DNA of 64,000 bases from Beduinella massiliensis (lineage in GTDB: Bacteria; Bacillota; Clostridia; Christensenellales; Aristaeellaceae), in NCBI RefSeq assembly GCF_900199405.1, contig NZ_LT963430.1:2945605-3009604 (forward strand), written 5' to 3'. Position 1 is the first letter of the stretch. Each line of letters begins with the position of its first letter. Positions 1-7,176 of the stretch are shown here, piece after piece. Below the pieces are notes generated by a model, which was not told the origin of the DNA, made no database searches, and saw only the letters and a program-made list of their open reading frames with translations. A program made the position numbers and the translations under genes.

Positions 1-467
1 AGGATTTGAACGCCCGGATTGTCCTGTGCGACCTGAGCCCGTCGCGCGCCTGCCTCCGCGCATAGATCGGCCTTGGTGAGCACGATCACCGGTGCGATGC
101 CCGCACCGCGCGCTGCGGCGAGGTATCGCTCCAACCGGCGTTGGCGCAGTTCCTGATTGAGCGACGTACAGATGAACAGCACGTCCAGATTGGCGGCGAT
201 GGGCTGGCTGTATCGCTTCGGGCCCGCCGCCGTGCGCAGCAGCAGGCTGCGCCGCGGCAGAATCTCCAAAATGACGGCGTCACCCTGGATGTCCTCATCG
301 CGGTCGAGCGCGACGCGATCCCCCACGACGGGGAAATCCGCAGCTGACCGCAGCCGATGGGCGAGCTTGCCCGCGACGCGGGCGCGCATTTCGCGCCCGG
401 TTTCTTCGCAAAGTACGCTGTAGAGTTCGTGGTGCTGGCTTAAAACTGTTCCCAAAATGGTCTTCAA
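1..467 (-). CDS. rsgA: Ribosome small-subunit-dependent GTPase A, 5' part (cut by window start)
   Basis: RsgA/YjeQ is a circularly permuted GTPase that acts in late 30S ribosome assembly. About 155 residues are visible. They hold the OB-fold region (FPVVGDRVAL, then ILPRRSLLLR), the segment ANLDVLFICTSLNQ, and the start of the GTPase domain with the permuted G4 motif TKAD. The G1 and zinc-binding parts lie beyond the window. I chose the TTG at 467 because AGGAG sits 7 bases upstream; an in-frame ATG at 485 has no such site. The gene is read from a promoter about 190 bases upstream across a leader that holds a mini-ORF and a hairpin. The family match is by recalled similarity to the longer (~350 aa) RsgA type. 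Confidence 0.85.
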   Translation of the reverse strand, partial: MKTILGTVLSQHHELYSVLCEETGREMRARVAGKLAHRLRSAADFPVVGDRVALDRDEDIQGDAVILEILPRRSLLLRTAAGPKRYSQPIAANLDVLFICTSLNQELRQRRLERYLAAARGAGIAPVIVLTKADLCAEAGARRAQVAQDNPGVQI

Positions 468-500
468 AGAGATGCTCCTTTTCATTTTGGGCATAAAAAT

Positions 501-528
501 GCCCGGGAGGGTTGGATCTCTCCCGGGC
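501..528 (-). terminator. GC-rich hairpin with short T-run in the rsgA leader (possible attenuator)
   Basis: A perfect 9-bp inverted repeat (GCCCGGGAG / CTCCCGGGC) with a 10-base loop is followed on the minus strand by ATTTTTAT. It sits between the mini-ORF stop and the rsgA start, so it would terminate or attenuate rsgA transcription. The T-run is short, so efficiency is uncertain. Confidence 0.45.
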
Positions 529-550
529 AATCACATTTCTTGCCGCGCGG

Positions 551-610
551 TTAATGGGCCAAACACGCCGGGAGCCGTGTTTCAAAGGCCTTCCTATCCA
601 AATCCTTCAT
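551..610 (-). CDS. Possible 19-residue leader peptide upstream of rsgA
   Basis: A short ORF starts with ATG 9 bases after a good AAAGGAG ribosome-binding site and ends at TAA, 23 bases before the terminator-like hairpin. It lies inside the rsgA leader, about 40 bases downstream of the predicted transcription start. The encoded peptide begins MKDLDRKAFE and matches nothing I recognise; it is not SpoVM. Translation could influence hairpin formation, but this is inference. It may equally be a chance ORF with a chance ribosome-binding site. Confidence 0.35.
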   Translation of the reverse strand: MKDLDRKAFETRLPACLAH

Positions 611-655
611 ATCCACCGCTCCTTTCTCATCGTCCATTTGGCTCAACCGGAACGC

Positions 656-684
656 AGTATAGCACAAGTATCGCCCGTTGTCCA
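656..684 (-). promoter_or_regulatory. Sigma-A-type promoter of the rsgA unit
   Basis: TGGACA and TATACT are separated by 17 bp, and a TGC precedes the -10 box. The element lies just after the GNAT gene end, so rsgA has its own promoter and a leader of about 180 nt. Confidence 0.65.
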
Positions 685-688
685 GTCC

Positions 689-1111
689 CTACAGGCACTT
701 TATGAACATTCGCTCGTCCTCCGGCGCGTATCCGCTGGACGCGTAAAACGCCTGGGCTGCCGCGTTATTTCCGCCCGTGAGCAAAAAGACTTCGCGGACG
801 CCGCGCCGCGACAGCTCCCGCTCCGCCAGGCGCAGCATCTCTGCCGCGAAACCCCTTCGCCGGTACGCCTCCCGGACGTACAGCTCCGCGATCTGTCCGC
901 TGGGGTCGCGATAGCAAAGGGAGCGAATACACCGCGCACACAGGAACCCGGCGGGTTCGTCCGCCTCCAGCGCCAGCACGGCGATCTCCTCCGTGCTTTC
1001 CCGAAGCGCGCGGGCGATCTGGTGTGCGCTCGCGGTTCCTTCCCCGTTAAACTCGCGATTGAGAACACACAGCGCCTGCGCGTCCGCTTCGCGCGCAATC
1101 CTTACCTGCAT
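689..1111 (-). CDS. GNAT-family N-acetyltransferase
   Basis: This 140-residue protein is a single GNAT domain that would transfer an acetyl group from acetyl-CoA to an unknown amine. The acetyl-CoA loop is seen as ELYVREAYRRRGFAAEML (R/QxxGxA type), followed by the strand VFLLTGGNNAAAQAFY and the typical late motif ASSGY. The ATG at 1111 is chosen because the upstream SDR gene stops one base before it, implying translational coupling; longer upstream versions only read through the SDR gene in another frame. It is probably the last gene of the uxuA-uxuB transcript. The substrate is unknown, and nothing ties it chemically to hexuronate use. Confidence 0.8.
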   Translation of the reverse strand: MQVRIAREADAQALCVLNREFNGEGTASAHQIARALRESTEEIAVLALEADEPAGFLCARCIRSLCYRDPSGQIAELYVREAYRRRGFAAEMLRLAERELSRRGVREVFLLTGGNNAAAQAFYASSGYAPEDERMFIKCL

Positions 1112-1112
1112 T

Positions 1113-1964
1113 TTACACCCCGGAATAGGCCGAGAAGCCGCCGTCAATGGGCAGCACGACGCCCGTGATGAAGGACGCCGCCTCCTCGTTGAGCAGGAAC
1201 AGCAGCGCGCCGTCGAGCTCCTCCGCCTTGCCGAAGCGGCCCATGGGCGTGGCGGCGAGGATCTTCCCCGTACGCGGCGTCGGCGTGCCGTCGTCATGAA
1301 AGAGCATCTTTTCGTTCTGCTTGGTCACGAAAAAGCCCGGAGCGATGGCATTGACGCGAATGCCCGCCCTGGAGAAGTGCACGGCAAGCCACTGGGTAAA
1401 GTTAGAAACCGCCGCTTTCGCGCCGGAATAGGCGGGAATCTTCGTCAACGGGCAGAAGGCGTTCATAGAGCTGACGTTGACGATGGAGCAGCCCTTGCGG
1501 CCGACCATCTGCGCCGCGAACGCCTGCGTGGGCAGCAGCGTGCCCAGGAAGTTGAGGTTGAATACGAACTCCACGCCGGAGGCTTCCAAATCGAAGAAGC
1601 TCTTCGTGTCCGCGTCCAGGTCGCCTTCCTCGTAATATTCCTTGTCCGTCGTCGCGCGCGGATTGTTGCCGCCCGCGCCATTGACGAGCACGTCGCAGGG
1701 ACCGAGGCCGGCCTTCACCTGCTCCGCGACCGCCTTGCACATGTCCTTGTCCAGCACGTTGCACTTGTACGCCTTCGCGACGCCGCCCTCCGCCTCGATC
1801 TCTGCGGCAAAACCCGCCGCCGCCGCTTCGTTGAGGTCGAGCAGCGCGACCTTCGCGCCCGCGCGCGCGAGCACCTTGGAAAAGCTGCTGCAAAGCACGC
1901 CGCCCGCGCCCGTTACCACCGCCACCTTCCCGTGAAGGTCGGTATTGATCGGATTTTTCATCAT
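1113..1964 (-). CDS. uxuB: SDR-family D-mannonate oxidoreductase (fructuronate reductase)
   Basis: A 283-residue short-chain dehydrogenase. The Rossmann motif (VVTGAGGVL) is near residue 18, NGAGG near residue 95, the catalytic serine is in NVSSMNAF, and the YxxxK pair is in PAYSGAKAAV. The C-terminus, GVVLPIDGGFSAYSGV, is typical of the YjmF-type SDR that interconverts D-fructuronate and D-mannonate with NAD(H). It lies 19 bases downstream of the mannonate dehydratase gene, which supports the substrate. Start: TTG, ATG and ATG candidates stand at 1970, 1964 and 1961; 1964 has a GAGG about 10 bases upstream. Other sugar-acid SDRs of this subfamily cannot be fully excluded. Confidence 0.82.
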   Translation of the reverse strand: MMKNPINTDLHGKVAVVTGAGGVLCSSFSKVLARAGAKVALLDLNEAAAAGFAAEIEAEGGVAKAYKCNVLDKDMCKAVAEQVKAGLGPCDVLVNGAGGNNPRATTDKEYYEEGDLDADTKSFFDLEASGVEFVFNLNFLGTLLPTQAFAAQMVGRKGCSIVNVSSMNAFCPLTKIPAYSGAKAAVSNFTQWLAVHFSRAGIRVNAIAPGFFVTKQNEKMLFHDDGTPTPRTGKILAATPMGRFGKAEELDGALLFLLNEEAASFITGVVLPIDGGFSAYSGV

Positions 1965-1983
1965 TTTCAAATCGCCTCTTTCT

Positions 1984-3036
1984 TTAATCCCTGCGCTTTT
2001 GCTTTTCGCAGGCCTCGAACAGGCCGTTCAGGTACGTGGCGCCCAATGCCCGATCGTACAGGCCGTAGCCCGGCTTTCCCGTCTCGCCCCAGATCATCCT
2101 GCCGTGATCCGGGCGCACGTAGCCGTCAAAGCCCGTCTCCACCAGCGCGCGGACGATCTCGTACATGTCCAGGCTGCCGCAGGAGGAGAGGTGCGCGCGC
2201 TCCTCGAAGCTGCCGTCCTCCATGTTCTTTACGTTGCGGATGTGCATGAAGTGAATGCGGCCCATGGCGCTGTACTTTCTCACCATGCGCACGACGTCGT
2301 TGCTGCTCGCGCACCCGAGACTGCCGGTGCAGAGCGTCAGGCCATTGGCCGGGCTGTCCACCAGCTTCAGGAAGCGGTCCAGGTTTTCCTCGCAGGTGAT
2401 GATGCGCGGCAGGCCGAAGATGGGATAGGGCGGGTCGTCGGGATGGATGGCCATCATGACGCCGCACGCCTCCGCCACCGGGATGACGGCCTTGAGGAAG
2501 TATTCGAGATTCCGCCAAAGCCCCGCCTCGCCGACCTCCTGATAAGCCGCGAACAGCGCCCTCATCTCGTCCTTTTCGTAGCTGGAATCCCAGCCCGGCA
2601 GGGACAGCCCGTCGTTCAGGGGATCGAGCCCGCGCAGCTGATCCATGTACATGACCAGGCTCGTGGAGCCGTCCGCACCCACCTTGTCCAGCTGCGTGCG
2701 CGTCCAGTCGAACACCGGCATGAAGTTGTAGCAGACGCACTTCACGCCGCAGCGAGCCACCCGGCGGATATTTTCCTTGTACACGTCGATATAGCGGTCG
2801 CGCGTATCGCGGCCAAGCTTGATGTCCTCGTGTACGGGAATGCTCTCCACCACGTCGAAGACGAGCCCCGCTTCCTCGCAGAGCTGCTTCAGGCGGGCGA
2901 TGCTCTCCTCCGGCCACACCTCGCCGGGGCGCACGTCGTACACGGCGCTCACGATGCTGCGCATGCCCGGAATCTGGCGAATCTGCGAAAGCGTCACCGG
3001 GTCCGTCTCGCCATACCAGCGAAATGACATTTTCAT
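1984..3036 (-). CDS. uxuA: Mannonate dehydratase
   Basis: A 350-residue TIM-barrel enzyme that dehydrates D-mannonate to 2-keto-3-deoxy-D-gluconate, the step after UxuB in hexuronate breakdown. Family features are the N-terminal [10 protein letters not shown], the [11 protein letters not shown] segment, [10 protein letters not shown] (metal-site histidine region), LCTGSLG, HIRNVK and VRPDHGRM. Length fits the Firmicute UxuA family (~350-360 aa). The ATG at 3036 is 10 bases from AGGAGG; a TTG at 3042 and an ATG at 3030 fit less well. It is the first gene of the uxuA-uxuB-GNAT unit, divergent from an AraC regulator that is the obvious candidate controller. Confidence 0.92.
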   Translation of the reverse strand: MKMSFRWYGETDPVTLSQIRQIPGMRSIVSAVYDVRPGEVWPEESIARLKQLCEEAGLVFDVVESIPVHEDIKLGRDTRDRYIDVYKENIRRVARCGVKCVCYNFMPVFDWTRTQLDKVGADGSTSLVMYMDQLRGLDPLNDGLSLPGWDSSYEKDEMRALFAAYQEVGEAGLWRNLEYFLKAVIPVAEACGVMMAIHPDDPPYPIFGLPRIITCEENLDRFLKLVDSPANGLTLCTGSLGCASSNDVVRMVRKYSAMGRIHFMHIRNVKNMEDGSFEERAHLSSCGSLDMYEIVRALVETGFDGYVRPDHGRMIWGETGKPGYGLYDRALGATYLNGLFEACEKQKRRD

Positions 3037-3071
3037 CGGCAACCAACCTCCTATGGAATCTCTTTACAGGC

Positions 3072-3077
3072 ATTATA
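3072..3077 (-). promoter_or_regulatory. -10 element of the uxuA promoter
   Basis: A perfect TATAAT on the minus strand lies 36 bases before the uxuA start. No good -35 box is found 16-18 bp upstream (best TGGGAA). This is what an activator-dependent promoter would look like, in keeping with the divergent AraC gene. Confidence 0.55.
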
Positions 3078-3121
3078 CCGCACACAAAATGCAATTCCCA
3101 TCGCTTTCATTGCCCAGCGCA

Positions 3122-3150
3122 TTGCAAATCTTGCGTTTTTATCGTATGAT
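3122..3150 (+). promoter_or_regulatory. Promoter of the AraC-family regulator gene
   Basis: TTGCAA and TATGAT are separated by exactly 17 bp, 35 bases before the regulator's ATG. The divergent uxuA -10 box lies about 45 bp to the left, so one bound regulator could serve both genes. Confidence 0.65.
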
Positions 3151-3184
3151 GGCAAAAAAAGATGCCGTGGTAGGAGGAGCCGCC

Positions 3185-4099
3185 ATGCCCAAACGCCCCC
3201 AGCCTTTCAACGTGCGCCAGTATATGCTGGAATGTCCCTACGAAATCTTTCGTTACCGCGACAGCTACCTTGCCGACGTGGCGCTGCACCACCACGACTT
3301 TTACGAGTTGTACCTCTTCCTTTCGGGCGACGTCAGCTACATCGTCGAAAGCCGAAGCTATCGCCTGCAGCCGGGCGACCTGCTGCTCATCTCCCCCAGT
3401 GAACTGCATCAGCCGCTCATCCGCCCTGACCACGAGCCCTATGAGCGCATCGTTCTGTGGGTAAGCCGTCCGTTCATGAAGAGCCTTTCCACCGGGCAGA
3501 CCGACCTGGAGGCTTGCTTTCGCGCGCAGGGGGATGGCCGCACCAACCTGCTCCGTCCGGACGCCGCCTCCCGCGCCGCGTTGACGAACCTGATGGAGCG
3601 CCTGCTCGAGGAGACGGCCCAGCGCGGGTACGGCTGCGACATTACCGCGCGCTGCTGTCTGCTGGAGCTGCTCGTGCTCGTCAACCGGCTCTTTGCCGAC
3701 CTGGCGCGCCGCGCGCCTGCGCAGGCGCTGCCCGACCCCATGATCGCGCGCGTGCTCGACTTCATCAACGCGCACTACGGCGAACCGCTGTCTCTGGATG
3801 CGCTCTCCGCGCGCTTCTTCGTGGGCAAGTACCACCTGTGCCACGCCTTCAAGGCGGCGGTCGGCACGTCGGTCTATCGTTACGTCATGCAAAAGCGCCT
3901 GCTTATCGCGCGTCAGATGCTGCTGGACGGGACGCCGCCCACCGAGGTGTGCCGCCCCTGCGGCTTTGCGGATTACAGCAGCTTCTTCCGCGCCTTCAAG
4001 GCGCAATACGGCATCAGCCCCAGCGCATTTTTCGCCCTGGAGCCGGGCGCCGCGGAGGAAGAAAGCGGGCGCCCGCATCCGCAGGCGCCCGAAGCATAG
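3185..4099 (+). CDS. AraC-family transcriptional regulator (cupin sensor plus double HTH)
   Basis: A 304-residue protein. The N-terminal half is a cupin sensor (HHHDFYELYLFLSGD, then YRLQPGDLLLISPSELHQ), and the C-terminal ~100 residues form the two-helix-turn-helix AraC domain (LSLDALSARFFVGKYHLCHAFK, seen in pieces, and the signature GFADYSSFFRAFKAQYGISP). It probably senses a hexuronate or related sugar acid and controls the divergent uxuA-uxuB genes; the effector is inferred from position only. AGGAGG lies 7 bases before the ATG. The last ten codons form a GC-rich inverted repeat, and the gene ends 3 bases from the convergent AEC transporter gene. Confidence 0.85.
   Translation: MPKRPQPFNVRQYMLECPYEIFRYRDSYLADVALHHHDFYELYLFLSGDVSYIVESRSYRLQPGDLLLISPSELHQPLIRPDHEPYERIVLWVSRPFMKSLSTGQTDLEACFRAQGDGRTNLLRPDAASRAALTNLMERLLEETAQRGYGCDITARCCLLELLVLVNRLFADLARRAPAQALPDPMIARVLDFINAHYGEPLSLDALSARFFVGKYHLCHAFKAAVGTSVYRYVMQKRLLIARQMLLDGTPPTEVCRPCGFADYSSFFRAFKAQYGISPSAFFALEPGAAEEESGRPHPQAPEA
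4066..4091 (-). terminator. Inverted repeat at the convergent araC/AEC gene ends
   Basis: An 8-bp perfect stem (CGGGCGCC / GGCGCCCG) with a 10-base loop lies inside the end of the AraC coding region. On the minus strand it is followed by CTTTCTTCC, a weak T-run, so it could end the lsr-AEC transcript. This reading is tentative. Confidence 0.35.
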
Positions 4100-4102
4100 A
4101 CG

Positions 4103-5035
4103 TCACGCCATCGCGTACGCCGCAATGAGCGCGTACAGCGCCACGGTGACGAGCGTGGATAGCGAAAGCGTCGTAGAAATGTACTCCCCCTGGTCGCCCA
4201 CGTCAGCAAAAAGCGGGATGATAAATGGCGCGGGCAGTGAGAAGAGCAGCAACAGCGCCGTCATCAGGCGATGGTCAAAAGGCGTAAGCGTGAAGATGAT
4301 CCAGCTCGTAACGGCACACAGCGCCGCCATTACCGCGAGACGCAGGCCGATGGTCGTGAGCACCGGACGCAGCAGCGCGCGCGACAGGTTCAGTTGGTAG
4401 CCGACCACGAGCAGAATCAGCGCGGAGGTCGGCGCGGAAACGAACGAGATGATCGCGGACAGCACGGTGCCCGCCGCCGTGGGCAGAAGCCGCCTGCCTA
4501 CGCCCAGCGCGCCGAGCAGAATGCCCAGCAGCATCCCCAGGAAGGCCCTGTTCGTCAGCATGCCGCGCATGATGCTTTTTGCGTCCGTCCGTTCCCCAGC
4601 CGCCGACCTGAGCGCCGCCAGAAACACGGTGTAAGCAAACGTCGTCTGCCCCACGTCCGCCATGGCGAAGGTCGAGAGGCTCCCCTGTCCGTAGAGCAGG
4701 CCGAACAGCGCGTAGCCGAGCATGCCGCCCTCAAACCCGGTCATCAGCAGCGGCATGAAGCGCCCGTACGGTGCGGCAAAGCGCCGCAGTGCGTAGCCCG
4801 CCGCGAGCGCGGCCCCGCAGCTTAAAAAGACGGCGGCAAACACGAGCAGCATGCGCGCGCTGTAATCCGCCGTAAAAAAGGCGTTGAAGAGCACGACCGG
4901 CAGCAGGACGTTCCCAATAAGATCCTTGAGCCCCCGGTGCCGTTCGTCGTTTAGAACGCCGCGAGCGCAGCACAGCCGCCCTAGCGCGATCATCACGAGC
5001 ACGGGCAGCACGAGGCTGAGAATTTGTTCCGCCAT
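4103..5035 (-). CDS. AEC (auxin efflux carrier)-family transporter
   Basis: A 310-residue inner-membrane protein with about ten hydrophobic segments in two five-helix halves, the typical AEC (BART superfamily) layout. The N-terminus MAEQILSLVLPVLVMIALG, the central GMLTNRAFLGMLLGILLG and the SAPTSALILLVVG motif fit the family. Bacterial members move malate, malonate or similar carboxylates; the substrate here cannot be told. It begins 42 bases after lsrF on the same strand with no terminator between, so it is likely the last gene of the lsr operon. It might export or import a product of AI-2 breakdown, which is inference. Confidence 0.82.
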   Translation of the reverse strand: MAEQILSLVLPVLVMIALGRLCCARGVLNDERHRGLKDLIGNVLLPVVLFNAFFTADYSARMLLVFAAVFLSCGAALAAGYALRRFAAPYGRFMPLLMTGFEGGMLGYALFGLLYGQGSLSTFAMADVGQTTFAYTVFLAALRSAAGERTDAKSIMRGMLTNRAFLGMLLGILLGALGVGRRLLPTAAGTVLSAIISFVSAPTSALILLVVGYQLNLSRALLRPVLTTIGLRLAVMAALCAVTSWIIFTLTPFDHRLMTALLLLFSLPAPFIIPLFADVGDQGEYISTTLSLSTLVTVALYALIAAYAMA

Positions 5036-5077
5036 GGGCCTCTCTCCTTCCTCTGCAAGATGCCGTCCGTTCCGACT

Positions 5078-5962
5078 TTATGCCTGATGAATCGCGTCCG
5101 TATAGAATTCGTAGGCTTCCTTGTCCGTGTATCCCTCGTGAACGACCTTGCGGATGGCCTGCGCCATTTCTGCCGGGTGCTCGCTCTGGAAGATGTTGCG
5201 GCCCATGTCAAGCCCGCGCGCGCCGCCCGCGATGGAGCGATAAGCCATCGTCAGCGCCTCGTCCTCGGGCAGCTTCTTGCCGCCCGCGACGACGATCGGC
5301 ACCGGGCAGGCCGCGACGACTTCCTCAAAGTTTTCGCAGTAATACGTCTTGATGATGTTCGCGCCCATCTCCGCTACGATACGGGTGGCCAGCTTGAAGA
5401 AACGATCCGTGCGCTCCATCTGCTTGCCGACGGCCACGACGCCCAGCGTGGGGATGCTGTAGCGCATGCCCGTGTTGATCGCCTTGGAGAGGTTGTCGAT
5501 GCTGGAAAGCTGCCCGTCCGCGCCGATGAACGTCTGGACGGCGATGCAGTCCGCGTTCATGCGGATGGCGTCTTCGATGTCTACCGCCAGAACCTCGTGG
5601 CTCAAATCGTCGTTCAGCATCGAGGAGCCGGAGGAGACGCGCAGCGCCACGGCCTTGCGGCAAGTCGGCGGGATGCAGGTGCGCAGCGCCCCCCGCGTGC
5701 CCATCAGCACGTCCACGTAGGGCATGAGCCTGGGCACGATCAGGTCCAGACGCTCCAGCCCGGCGGTCGAACCCATGAAGTAGCCGTGGTCGAACGCAAA
5801 CATCACGGTGTTCCCGCTTTTCGGATCAAAAATATTGGAGAGATGCTTCTTCATCCCCCAATCCAGGTTGTTCGCGCCCTTGACGTGAAAGCTGCCCTGA
5901 TTTGCGAAGGGTTCGCTTACGTGATAATCCTTTGCGACTTTCAATCCGTCCTTGTCTGCCAT
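5078..5962 (-). CDS. lsrF: 3-hydroxy-5-phosphonooxypentane-2,4-dione thiolase
   Basis: A 294-residue class-I aldolase-fold enzyme (E. coli LsrF is ~291). It cleaves the isomerised phospho-AI-2 product with CoA, giving acetyl-CoA and dihydroxyacetone phosphate. The family start LDWGMKKHLSNIFDP, the strand VMFAFDHGYFMGSTAGLERLD (seen in pieces), the Schiff-base lysine region IIKTYYC, and VVAGGKKLPEDEAL and GARGLDMGRNIFQ near the end match LsrF closely. AAGGAGG precedes the ATG at 5962. It follows lsrB across a strong intercistronic hairpin, in the same order as the enterobacterial lsrACDBF operon. Confidence 0.93.
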   Translation of the reverse strand: MADKDGLKVAKDYHVSEPFANQGSFHVKGANNLDWGMKKHLSNIFDPKSGNTVMFAFDHGYFMGSTAGLERLDLIVPRLMPYVDVLMGTRGALRTCIPPTCRKAVALRVSSGSSMLNDDLSHEVLAVDIEDAIRMNADCIAVQTFIGADGQLSSIDNLSKAINTGMRYSIPTLGVVAVGKQMERTDRFFKLATRIVAEMGANIIKTYYCENFEEVVAACPVPIVVAGGKKLPEDEALTMAYRSIAGGARGLDMGRNIFQSEHPAEMAQAIRKVVHEGYTDKEAYEFYTDAIHQA

Positions 5963-6000
5963 AGCGGATTTCCTCCTTATTCCTTTTTCCTGCATTACGC

Positions 6001-6037
6001 GAAGTATGACTGCGGCGCAGGACCGCAGCCATACTTC
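6001..6037 (-). other. Intercistronic hairpin between lsrB and lsrF
   Basis: An imperfect 15-bp stem (GAAGTATG then CTGCGG, pairing with CCGCAG then CATACTTC, one A-C mismatch) with a 7-base loop. No T-run follows, so it is more likely an mRNA-stabilising or processing element than a terminator. Such hairpins often sit behind binding-protein genes that need high expression. Confidence 0.7.
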
Positions 6038-6065
6038 GGCTTTATGGCTTCAATATCCGAAGATA

Positions 6066-7121
6066 TTAGAAGTTATAGTTGTCCATGTTCTCCGCGGTGA
6101 AGACGGTGCGCTCCGGCAGCAGTACGACGCCGGAATCCTCCGCCGTGTACGCGTTCGGGTCCAGAACCGTGTTGGGCATGACTTCGACGGTGCCGATTTC
6201 CGGAACGTCGATCTTGTCACCGACCTTCACGTCGTTGCCGGAAGCGATGTAGTACGCCAGATAGCAACCCAGCGCGCCCTGCACCTTGCAATCCCACAGG
6301 CCCCAGCGCTCGAGGATGCCCGCGCGGCAATAGTCCTTCATGGAGTTCGGGGATGCAAAACCGGTAATGGAGACGTTGTCCTTCGTGAGGCCCAGGTTCT
6401 GCGCTGCCTGGCACTGGCCCGGCAGAGCGGTGGAGTCGTTGCAGATGATGCCGTCGATGTCCGCATGCGCGGTCAGGATGGACTCACCCACGCTGATGGC
6501 CTTTTCAGCGTCCTGCATGGAGTAGTAGTTGTCGGGCGCGACGTTGACCCAGTTCGGGTACTTCTCGGCGATGTACTTTTCGCCGGCTACCTGCCAGCTG
6601 TTCTGGTCGGCGACAGTCGCCTGGGAGTAATGCCAGCAATACTTGATGGCGTCCTTCTCAGGATCCTTGCCGCGGCTCTTCAGGGATTCAGCCAGCATGT
6701 CGGCCAGCATCTGGCCGAGCTGCTCGGGCGTGCCCTGGGAGACCATGACGGTACGGCAGTCGCCGGACACGTCGGAATCCCACGTGACGACCGCAAGTCC
6801 GGCTTCCTTGGCTTCGCGCATCGCGTCGTCCAGGCCGGTCGCGTCCACGGAGGACACGCACAGTGCGTCGGCGCCCTGCTGGATCGCGTTGTTGATGACG
6901 GTAACCTGATTGGCGATGGAGGCTTCGGGGTTGCCGTCATATTTGACGGACATGCCCTCGATCTTGGAGGCGTATTCCTGCGCGCCGTCGTTCGCGGACT
7001 CGAAGAACGCGTTGCCGGTCAGCTTGGGTACGAAAACAACCGTGATGTCGGCCGCCAGAGCGGAAGCGCTGCAGGCGACGAGCAGCATGCAAGCCATCAT
7101 GACAGCGAGAAACTTTTTCAT
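6066..7121 (-). CDS. lsrB: Autoinducer-2 ABC transporter substrate-binding protein
   Basis: A 351-residue periplasmic-binding-protein-like protein that captures AI-2 at the cell surface for LsrACD. The signal peptide has a lipobox LVAC with Cys17, so it is probably a lipoprotein. Family landmarks are VFVPKLTGNAFF, YDGNPEASIANQV, VTWDSDVSG, ADQNSW, STALPG, TGFASPNSM, RWGLWD and the C-terminal VVLLPERTVFTAEN. The Lys, Asp, Asp-Gln and Pro positions that contact AI-2 in enteric LsrB are present (K33, D of WDSD, DQ, P of ALP), but the position matching the enteric Ala222 reads Gln. A rhamnose-binding RhaS-type role is the main alternative; the full lsr context argues for AI-2. Confidence 0.92.
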   Translation of the reverse strand: MKKFLAVMMACMLLVACSASALAADITVVFVPKLTGNAFFESANDGAQEYASKIEGMSVKYDGNPEASIANQVTVINNAIQQGADALCVSSVDATGLDDAMREAKEAGLAVVTWDSDVSGDCRTVMVSQGTPEQLGQMLADMLAESLKSRGKDPEKDAIKYCWHYSQATVADQNSWQVAGEKYIAEKYPNWVNVAPDNYYSMQDAEKAISVGESILTAHADIDGIICNDSTALPGQCQAAQNLGLTKDNVSITGFASPNSMKDYCRAGILERWGLWDCKVQGALGCYLAYYIASGNDVKVGDKIDVPEIGTVEVMPNTVLDPNAYTAEDSGVVLLPERTVFTAENMDNYNF

Positions 7122-7176
7122 AATTGGGAACCTCCTACATTATTTAACCGTGCAGCCCCTGCGCCTGCCCGGTTAT

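Noticed and set aside
993-2249. Long plus-strand ORF across the GNAT and uxuB genes
   Set aside because: It is an antisense shadow of GC-rich genes: no ribosome-binding site, Arg/Ala/Gln-rich product, while the minus strand carries clear enzyme motifs. The same holds for similar plus-strand ORFs near 5.0-8.1, 20.2-21.8, 24.3-27.7 and 55.2-59.4 kb.
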